Under the pieces are notes generated by a model, which saw nothing but the letters and a program-made list of their open reading frames with translations, did not search any database and had not been told where the DNA came from. Below, piece by piece: positions 28,217 through 33,585 of a DNA stretch of 33,585 nucleotides (position 1 is its first letter; each line of letters starts with the position of its first letter). The stretch spans positions 32,894 through 66,478 of the forward strand of contig NZ_AUMO01000063.1 of the NCBI RefSeq assembly GCF_000430725.1. Direction: 5' to 3'. The stretch is from Azohydromonas australica DSM 1124. Its GTDB lineage: Bacteria > Pseudomonadota > Gammaproteobacteria > Burkholderiales > Burkholderiaceae_C. A program made the position numbers and the translations under genes.

Positions 28217-30403
28217 ATGATGCGGTTTTCAATCCTTGGCGCACGCTGGCGCGGCCCCGTGCGCGCCGCTTGGACGCGGCTGCTGCTGCTGGTGCTTCTG
28301 GCCAATTTGGCAGGCCTGCTCGGCGCGACATCCGCCCACGCCGGCGTGATGAACCGGGAAACGATGGAAAAGGCTTTTCCGCCGCCCTTGATCGTCGGCG
28401 AAAAGGACCGCGACCTGCCCGTCTGGCCGATCCTGAAACAGGACGGCACGTCCACGCCCATCGTGGCCTATGTCTTCGAGTCCATCGATCTGGCGCCGAT
28501 TCCGGGTTTCTCGGGCACTCCCTACAACCTCCTGGTCATGCTCGGCACCAAGGGGGAATTCATGGACGTGCGGGTGCTGTCGCAGCACGAGCCGGTATTC
28601 CTGGACGGCCTGGGCGAAGGCCCCATGCACCGCTTCGTCGACCAGTACAAGGGCCTGTCGCTGAAGCAGAACATCAAGATCGGTTCCAACCTCAACAGCG
28701 GCAACAAGGCCAGCAGTGCCAACGTCTTCATCGACGGCGTCGCCAAGGCCACCGCCTCGGTGCGCATCCTCAACCAGAGCTTGCTGGCGGCCTCGCTGAA
28801 AGTGGCCCGAGCCCGGATGGGTTATGCGGAAGGCCGCGACCCCGACCTCGTGGCGCACGTCCGGCCCGACGTCTTCGAGAAGATGGACTGGGACGCCCTG
28901 GTCAAGGCCGGCCTCGTCACCAAGAAAACCTTCCGCAATCGCGAGGTCGAGGCGGCCTTCAAGGGCACCGTGGGCGAGGGCCTGGACGAGGAAGGAACCA
29001 AGCACCAGGACGACCGCTTCGTCGACGTCTACGTCGCCTACCTGAACGTGCCGACCGTGGGCCGCAACCTGCTGACGCCGGCGGGCTGGAAATTCATGTC
29101 GTCGCGGCTGGAGGAGGGCGACCAGGCGCTGCTGCTGGTCGCCAGCGGCCGCTACTCGATGCTGGGCGAGGATTTCGTCCGGGGTGCCGTCCCCGACCGC
29201 CTGACGCTGCAGCAGCAGCATCTGCCGCTGGAAATCCGCGACCTGGATCTGGACGTGGATCTGAAACTCCCGCCCTCGCTGCAATCGGGCGAATGGCGGG
29301 CGTTCCGCGTCATCGCGCCGGCCGGGCTCGATCCGGCCCAGGCGTTGAATTTCAGCCTGCACGTCACGCGCAGCAAGGGCCAGATCTACCCGGAGCGGGT
29401 CACCAAGGCCTTTGGCTTCGACGCGCAATTGCCTGCTGACTATTTCGAGGCGGCCAGCACCAACGACAAGACCTGGCGCACGAGCTGGCGCACGCGCGTC
29501 GGCGAGCTGCTGGTGCTGGCCGCCGGCCTGGGTGTCCTGGCCTGGGCGCTGCGCAACCAGCTGTGGCTGTCGCAGAACCCGCGGCGCCTGGCCATGTTCC
29601 GCACCAGCTACCTGCTGTTTACCCTGGGCTTCATCGGCTGGTATGCGCAGGGGCAGCTGTCCATCGTCAATGTCACGGCGCTGATCCAGGCCGTGCTCGC
29701 CGGCCGCAACTTGGATTTCTTCCTGTACGACCCGATGACGGTCAGCCTCTGGGCCTTTGTCGTTATCACGTTTTTCGTGTGGGGGCGCGGCACCTTCTGC
29801 GGCTGGCTCTGTCCTTTCGGCGCTCTCCAGGAACTGGTGAACAAGGTGGTGACGCCGCTGCGCCTGCCGCAGCTGCGAATTTCGGACCGGACCGACGCGC
29901 GCCTGAAGAAACTCAAGTACGCCGTACTGGCGGCCATCGTGGTGTCGGCCTGCGTTTCCGTGCCCTGGACCGACCGCCTGGTCGAGGTCGAGCCTTTCAA
30001 GACGAGCATCACCCTGATGTTCGACCGCGCCTGGCCCTTCGTGGCCTGGGCCGGCGGCCTGCTGGCGCTGAGCGCGTTCGTCTACAAGGGCTATTGCCGC
30101 TATATCTGCCCGCTGGGGGCGGGCATGGCGATATTCGGGCGCCTGCGCCGTTTCGACTGGATCGCGCGGCGCACCGAATGCGGCACACCCTGCCAGCGCT
30201 GCCGCAATGACTGCGGCTACAAGGCCATCCGCAAATCGGGTGACGTCAATTACGACGAATGCTTCCAGTGCCTGGATTGCGTGGCCATTTTCCAGAGCGA
30301 GCAGTTGTGCGTGCCGCTGATCACGATGAACAAGAAATCCGGCCGCCGAATTCCCATTGCCGTGGCGGTGGAAAAACAAGCCGTGTCACCGGTCCAGGGG
30401 TGA
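28217..30403 (+). CDS. NosR/NirI-family flavin- and iron-sulfur-containing membrane protein
   Basis: A 728-residue protein. It has a signal peptide (ends SAHAG near residue 43), then a periplasmic FMN-binding domain with the flavin-attachment Thr179 in DGVAKATASVRILNQS, in place of the usual SGAT. About five membrane helices follow from residue 430, with two C-x3-CP motifs (CGWLCPFG, Cys528/532; CRYICPLG, Cys627/631). The C-terminal cytoplasmic domain has two cysteine groups (Cys655, 659, 662, 666 and CFQCLDC at 682-688), as in polyferredoxin parts of NosR. NosR passes electrons from the membrane to nitrous oxide reductase or serves its maturation. No nosZ or other nos gene is here. ATG 28217 has GAGGGG five bases upstream. 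Confidence 0.85.
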   Translation: MMRFSILGARWRGPVRAAWTRLLLLVLLANLAGLLGATSAHAGVMNRETMEKAFPPPLIVGEKDRDLPVWPILKQDGTSTPIVAYVFESIDLAPIPGFSGTPYNLLVMLGTKGEFMDVRVLSQHEPVFLDGLGEGPMHRFVDQYKGLSLKQNIKIGSNLNSGNKASSANVFIDGVAKATASVRILNQSLLAASLKVARARMGYAEGRDPDLVAHVRPDVFEKMDWDALVKAGLVTKKTFRNREVEAAFKGTVGEGLDEEGTKHQDDRFVDVYVAYLNVPTVGRNLLTPAGWKFMSSRLEEGDQALLLVASGRYSMLGEDFVRGAVPDRLTLQQQHLPLEIRDLDLDVDLKLPPSLQSGEWRAFRVIAPAGLDPAQALNFSLHVTRSKGQIYPERVTKAFGFDAQLPADYFEAASTNDKTWRTSWRTRVGELLVLAAGLGVLAWALRNQLWLSQNPRRLAMFRTSYLLFTLGFIGWYAQGQLSIVNVTALIQAVLAGRNLDFFLYDPMTVSLWAFVVITFFVWGRGTFCGWLCPFGALQELVNKVVTPLRLPQLRISDRTDARLKKLKYAVLAAIVVSACVSVPWTDRLVEVEPFKTSITLMFDRAWPFVAWAGGLLALSAFVYKGYCRYICPLGAGMAIFGRLRRFDWIARRTECGTPCQRCRNDCGYKAIRKSGDVNYDECFQCLDCVAIFQSEQLCVPLITMNKKSGRRIPIAVAVEKQAVSPVQG

Positions 30404-30407
30404 AGCC

Positions 30408-31418
30408 ATGAGACGTCGCGTATTTCTCCAATCTTCCCTGGGCCTGGGTGCGCTGGGCGCTTCAGCACCGGTCCTTGCGAACGCCGCCGCGGCGGAGCGC
30501 GGCGCGCTCCGGATGCAGTGGCGCGAGCGCAGCCTGATCGGCTTCGGGACCGTGCTGTCCCTGCGGGTGGCCCACGGCGATGCGGGCCAGGCCGACCAGG
30601 CCCTCGACGCCGCCGTGCGCACCGTCCGCCACGTCGAGGACCAGATGAGCCTGTTCAAGCCGGACAGCGCGCTCAGCCGCCTCAACCGCGACGGCGTACT
30701 GCGCGATCCGCATCCCGACCTGTTCCAGGTGTTCCAGCTGGCGCAAGGCATCTCGGCGCGCAGCAACGGCGCCTTCGACGTGACGGTGCAGCCCCTGTGG
30801 GCCGTGTTCGAGGCGGCCCAGCGCCGGGGCACGCTGCCGTCGGCCGCGGCCGTTGCGCAGGCTCGGGCTGCCGTTGGCTGGCGCAGCCTGCAAGTGTCGC
30901 CTCAGGAGATCCGCCTGGGCGAGCCCGGCATGGCCGTCACGCTCAACGGCATCGCCCAGGGCTTCGCGGCGGACCTGGTGCGCACCGGGCTGGAGGCCCG
31001 CGGCATCCGCCATGCGCTGATCAACACGGGCGAATGGACGGCGCTGGGCCGCCCCGGCGCCGACCGCCCCTGGCTGCTCGGCATTGCGGACCACCGGGAG
31101 GCGCAGGCCCTCATGGGCTGGCTGGCGATGGACGGCCGCAGCGTCGCGACCTCGTCCGACAACGAAACGACGTTCAGTGCGGACCACCGGCACCACCACA
31201 TCTTCAACCCGCGCACCGGCTATTCCCCGGCCGAGCTGTCCAGCGTCACGGTCGCCGCCCCGAGCTGCGCCCTGGCGGACGCGCTGACCAAGGTGATGTT
31301 CAACGCCGGGCGGCAGGAGGCGCTGCGCCTGGCGCGGGAGTGGCGGGTGGATGTGCTGGTGGTAGACAAGGCGGGGAAGTGGTGGGCCAGTGAGGGGTTG
31401 AGGGTGCAGAGGGCGTGA
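30408..31418 (+). CDS. apbE: FAD:protein FMN transferase (ApbE/NosX type), Tat-exported
   Basis: A 336-residue protein with a twin-arginine signal (MRRRVFLQSSLGLGALG, cut after about residue 25) and an ApbE domain: FGTVLSLRV, SLFKPDSALSRLNRDG, FDVTVQPLWAVFEAAQ, VTLNGIAQGFAADLV, ALINTGEWTALG, HHHIFNPRTGYSP and CALADALTKVMF. ApbE moves FMN from FAD to a threonine of the target in the periplasm. It starts four bases after the NosR-like gene, so that protein, with its flavin-type Thr, is the obvious substrate. The VTLNG and NTGE forms are those of the NosX branch. ATG 30408 gives the twin-arginine motif at the very start. Confidence 0.9.
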   Translation: MRRRVFLQSSLGLGALGASAPVLANAAAAERGALRMQWRERSLIGFGTVLSLRVAHGDAGQADQALDAAVRTVRHVEDQMSLFKPDSALSRLNRDGVLRDPHPDLFQVFQLAQGISARSNGAFDVTVQPLWAVFEAAQRRGTLPSAAAVAQARAAVGWRSLQVSPQEIRLGEPGMAVTLNGIAQGFAADLVRTGLEARGIRHALINTGEWTALGRPGADRPWLLGIADHREAQALMGWLAMDGRSVATSSDNETTFSADHRHHHIFNPRTGYSPAELSSVTVAAPSCALADALTKVMFNAGRQEALRLAREWRVDVLVVDKAGKWWASEGLRVQRA

Positions 31419-31621
31419 AGTTGTGCTGGCGCCAGGCAGTGCAGCAATTTCTACCATGGGCAAAGTTCTGGCCAAGAACAGCAATAAATGGTGGCGGGGC
31501 GTAGGCCATACAACAGAACCGCATCGACATGCGTTGATAAATCGTGACTTGCATCACGCAGCGGCTTTGCTGGAGAGGTGAGCAAGGCAGGTTGTGTGTC
31601 GCAAGCGATTACGATTTGCCT
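31419..31621. other. Boundary of the AT-rich right-hand island
   Basis: Composition shifts here from strongly GC-rich coding sequence to AT-richer sequence with mixed third positions. I see no tRNA, integrase or clear direct repeat marking an attachment site. A 41-codon plus-strand ORF (ATG 31456 to TGA 31582) exists but lacks a ribosome site and family features. Confidence 0.4.
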
Positions 31622-31798
31622 ATGGCGGTTGAGTTTGGCTTGCAGATATTTGGAACCAAAGACGAAGGTTTGATTCGGAATTGGCTAAAAATATCGATTT
31701 GCCATGATTGGTTGGGAGTTCCAGCTGGTCAGCAAGTCGTCGCTTTCCCTAAATGCTGTATTTTAATGTGGTATTTCAAACGGAGGGGTGAACGGTGA
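31622..31798 (+). CDS. Small hypothetical protein at the island start
   Basis: A 58-residue ORF from ATG 31622 (MAVEFGLQIFGTKDEG and onward, ending WYFKRRGER); the frame is open back to 31544. No ribosome site is visible, so the start is uncertain, and it may be a fragment. Its stop overlaps the GTG start of the next gene (GTGA, 31795-31798), which suggests that the two are read together. No family is recognised. Confidence 0.3.
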   Translation: MAVEFGLQIFGTKDEGLIRNWLKISICHDWLGVPAGQQVVAFPKCCILMWYFKRRGER

Positions 31799-32034
31799 GT
31801 GACGAAATCGAGTTTGTAAAATCGGAGATACTTGACTATTTTCGAGAGCGTAACGCTGATGTGGGCCATGCCCTGCATGCGCCCGCCTTCAACTTTCAGC
31901 GAATAATGCGCTGGAACCCAAAACAGAAGGCGGCTTTAGACGAGGCTGTTGCGGAACTTATTGCAGATGGTCTTGTTGAGTCTGATGGTAGTACTGTAGT
32001 GCTTACTAAAAGGGGGGTAGATCTCATCTATTGA
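31795..32034 (+). CDS. Small protein with a possible winged-helix fold
   Basis: A 79-residue protein starting at GTG 31795, which has GGAGG eight bases upstream. The C-terminal half (NPKQKAALDEAVAELIADGL, VESDGSTVVLTKRGVDLIY) has the look of a winged helix: recognition-helix-like segment, LVE, a beta wing with T-x-VLT, then TKRG, common in small MarR/PadR-like or restriction-linked DNA-binding proteins. That is a fold impression, not a family match. Codon use is unlike the core genes. It precedes the HEPN gene by 141 bases and could regulate it. Confidence 0.55.
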   Translation: MSDEIEFVKSEILDYFRERNADVGHALHAPAFNFQRIMRWNPKQKAALDEAVAELIADGLVESDGSTVVLTKRGVDLIY

Positions 32035-32110
32035 GGAGGAATGGTTTAATTAAAATGTTAAGCATAAAGGCGCCACAGAACTGTTGTAAAGTTGGCTTTA
32101 AGCAGCGCAG

Positions 32111-32151
32111 CGGTACCCATCACGGGTTACGTGAAAGTGGTGGGTTAACCG
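32111..32151 (+). repeat. Hairpin in the leader of the HEPN-type gene
   Basis: CGGTACCCATCAC (32111-32123), a 13-base loop, then GTGGTGGGTTAACCG (32137-32151). The arms pair over 13 positions with one G-T wobble and a two-base TA bulge. It lies 24 bases before the HEPN gene start, so it may be an operator, an attenuator or a small structured RNA. Confidence 0.45.
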
Positions 32152-32175
32152 CGGCTAGTCTTTGAAGATCATTTT

Positions 32176-32955
32176 ATGCAATCATGCATCCCCAATTCAA
32201 GCGCGTTTAATTGGATAATTGGTCCAGCAGGGCAATGCGTTAGCTTGATTGCCGAGGAAACTAGGATTGCATCGGTATTGCAGCGCGCTATTATTGCTCT
32301 ATCCCACCAGGGGCCGTTGCTTGACATTGCGCGCCATCATGTCAAAGCAATAAATGGCAATAGCGAAGCCATCGATAGGCTTATCAATGAGCAGCGCGGT
32401 GGGCTTGGTGAATGGGCGGATGATCTCATAGCGGAAGATTTTGATCCAATTAATCGGCATGGAATCATCGGCATTTGGGTTGCGCTCGAAGTTGCGGTAG
32501 AGGACACGGTGGTTCTCATTTTGAGCAAAGATGCTTCCGCTCTTCAGTTACTGGCTGACGCCGGAGTTAGGTTGCCCCAATCTCTGTCTTCTCCGTTGAC
32601 TGAAGCAGATGCGCGCCGTGTATATAAGCGGCTTGAGAGTTATTCGCGCAACAATCGTTCAGTGGCAGATGGCTATGCATATCTGTTATCCATTCTTCGT
32701 ATTCCGTTTGCGTTGTCATCGGAGGTGATCAATTCACTCGCTGAACTTAACTACGTGCGCAATTGTCTTTTGCACCGAGCAGGTTTCGCCGATGAACGTT
32801 CAAGCACTGAAGCGCCGGATCTTGCACTCAGTTTGGGTGCGCCAATTAAAGTGCCTAGTGCGAGGTATCGTCACTACTTCGATTCGGCTGCAAAATTTGC
32901 TCAAGCGCTTCTGACTGGAGTTGTAAATAGTCCGTATGTCCGGCTCAAGTCTTAA
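32176..32955 (+). CDS. HEPN-type protein, candidate ribonuclease/toxin
   Basis: A 259-residue soluble protein. It is mainly helical by composition, with no signal peptide. Near the C-terminus NYVRNCLLHRAGF carries an R-x4-H motif (Arg195, His200), the catalytic signature of HEPN ribonucleases, set in the NxxRNxxLH context typical of HEPN helix 3. The N-terminal part (ETRIASVLQRAIIALSHQGP) matches nothing I know. HEPN proteins act in toxin-antitoxin, abortive infection and other RNA-targeting systems, but some are not active. ATG 32176 is the only early start; the ribosome site is weak (GAAGATC). AT-rich codon use marks it as acquired. Confidence 0.55.
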   Translation: MQSCIPNSSAFNWIIGPAGQCVSLIAEETRIASVLQRAIIALSHQGPLLDIARHHVKAINGNSEAIDRLINEQRGGLGEWADDLIAEDFDPINRHGIIGIWVALEVAVEDTVVLILSKDASALQLLADAGVRLPQSLSSPLTEADARRVYKRLESYSRNNRSVADGYAYLLSILRIPFALSSEVINSLAELNYVRNCLLHRAGFADERSSTEAPDLALSLGAPIKVPSARYRHYFDSAAKFAQALLTGVVNSPYVRLKS

Positions 32956-33023
32956 AAAATCAATAACCTGTTGCCTTATATCTGGATCCAGCCCTGTTTC
33001 GAAGTTTAAGAGGTTTATATAAA

Positions 33024-33290
33024 ATGACGATGGGTTTGTTGGAGGCGCACATGAGTGCCGTTGAGAACGCGATCTTGCAAACGTCTGGAATTCCGGCAAA
33101 TGCTGGGCATTCGTTGCACAGAGGTACTCCTCGTGAAAATTTAATCGTGAACTTTTTGTCGTCTCATCTAAGTGAAAATATGGCAATTGGTTCTGGAGAA
33201 ATATTTGACTTTCGCTCGAAGCCCAGAGAGCAGCGGAATCAATTTGATATAGTGATAGGACTTACGCAAAAGTTTGATAGAAAATCATAG
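33024..33290 (+). pseudogene. DUF6602-like gene truncated by an insertion sequence
   Basis: The first 78 codons (to about 33257) encode a start resembling DUF6602 proteins: HRGTPRENLIVNFLSSHLSE, then GSGEIFDFRSKPREQRNQFD and IVI. DUF6602 proteins have this R-G-T-x-RE-x4-FL ... GTGEI-D ... Q-DIVIYD pattern and occur near restriction, toxin or nuclease genes; the E and D positions fit a PD-(D/E)xK-like nuclease start, which is inference. After IVI the frame enters insertion sequence DNA and stops ten residues later (GLTQKFDRKS). ATG 33024 has AGAGG ten bases upstream. It lies 68 bases after the HEPN gene in the same direction, so the two were probably an operon. Confidence 0.5.
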
Positions 33291-33585
33291 AAATCCCATG
33301 AATTAATTTCAACTTGAACTTCTTGAAAGCATAGATCATAGTTTTGTCTTTCACTAGGCGGCGACATGAATCCATCCCGCGTGGACTACTGTCAGTTCCT
33401 GTTATCGAGTCAGGTCAACTTCACCTTGACGCACTATGCCGAGCATCATGCCCACTTCAGCCATGACGCCCTCAATCGGTATTTGAACGGCGAGCGCATC
33501 ACATCACGCATCATTTGGGAAAACATTCGGCCGCACGTGATTCCCAGCGCTCATGGCTATCTGATTTTTGACGATACCGTACTCG
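33258..33585 (+). mobile_element. Left part of an insertion sequence, cut by the window edge
   Basis: The element appears to begin near GGACTTACGCAAAAG at 33258, where the DUF6602-like reading frame loses similarity, and carries the transposase start at 33366. Only the left end is visible; the inverted repeat, target duplication and right end lie outside. The left boundary is inferred from the frame break and could be off by several bases. Confidence 0.6.
33366..33585 (+). CDS. Transposase, N-terminal part (IS4/IS701-like DDE type)
   Basis: ATG 33366 opens a frame that runs to the window edge (73 residues visible): NPSRVDYCQFLLSSQVNFTL, then LNRYLNGERITSRIIWENI and GYLIFDDTVL. The IFDDTVL stretch holds the first catalytic Asp of a DDE transposase and matches IS4/IS701-superfamily transposases by eye; the exact family is uncertain. 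A weak AGGCGG lies four bases before the start. Confidence 0.75.
   Translation, partial: MNPSRVDYCQFLLSSQVNFTLTHYAEHHAHFSHDALNRYLNGERITSRIIWENIRPHVIPSAHGYLIFDDTVL

Noticed and set aside
31456..31584. 41-codon ORF at the island boundary
   Set aside because: It has no ribosome site, no family resemblance, and length within chance expectation.
32800..33186. 128-codon minus-strand ORF across the HEPN gene end and the DUF6602-like start
   Set aside because: The middle looks protein-like, but it overlaps two better-supported plus-strand genes at both ends and shows no ribosome site.

Overview
This is a high-GC window with the gene order and protein types of a betaproteobacterium of the order Burkholderiales, most likely Comamonadaceae or a close relative. 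The grounds are the rimP-nusA-infB-rbfA-truB-typA order, a RimP with a long insertion, a QmcA/NfeD pair, an orphan NosR-like/ApbE pair and strong GC bias at third codon positions. The genus assignment is inference.

Layout. Positions 1-1663 are poorly organised: three small overlapping minus-strand genes of unknown function (194-834) and the first codons of a cold-shock gene that run into unrelated sequence. From 1664 to 3986 lies a minus-strand signalling pair, a MEDS-domain sensor protein and an overlapping hybrid histidine kinase. A DTW-domain tRNA modification enzyme follows, then a divergent pair of an MFS transporter and the chromate transporter ChrA. Positions 7777-8574 hold a perfect palindrome and a decayed glycosyltransferase end. 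Next come the membrane proteins QmcA and NfeD (minus), an Orn/Lys/Arg decarboxylase (plus) and fabI (minus), the last two sharing a bidirectional terminator.

The core is a translation operon from 13330 to 22042: promoter, a short leader with a terminator-like hairpin, then rimP, nusA, infB, rbfA, truB and typA. These genes mature the 30S subunit (RimP, RbfA), control transcript elongation (NusA), start translation (IF-2), modify tRNA (TruB) and supply a ribosome-associated GTPase (TypA/BipA). It ends in a run of three hairpins.

Beyond it are metabolic and envelope genes: an EamA exporter, an SGNH/SASA-type esterase, dusA, a cardiolipin-synthase-like phospholipase D protein preceded by a 15-codon leader ORF, a convergent second EamA exporter, and the NosR-like flavin/iron-sulfur membrane protein with its ApbE flavin transferase. 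No nosZ is present.

From about 31419 to the right edge the base composition falls sharply and codon use changes. This reads as an acquired island: a two-gene overlap ending in a small winged-helix-like protein, a HEPN-type protein with an intact R-x4-H motif, and a DUF6602-like gene cut by an insertion sequence whose transposase runs off the window. It is the best candidate for an undescribed system, possibly a defence or toxin module, but it is incomplete here.
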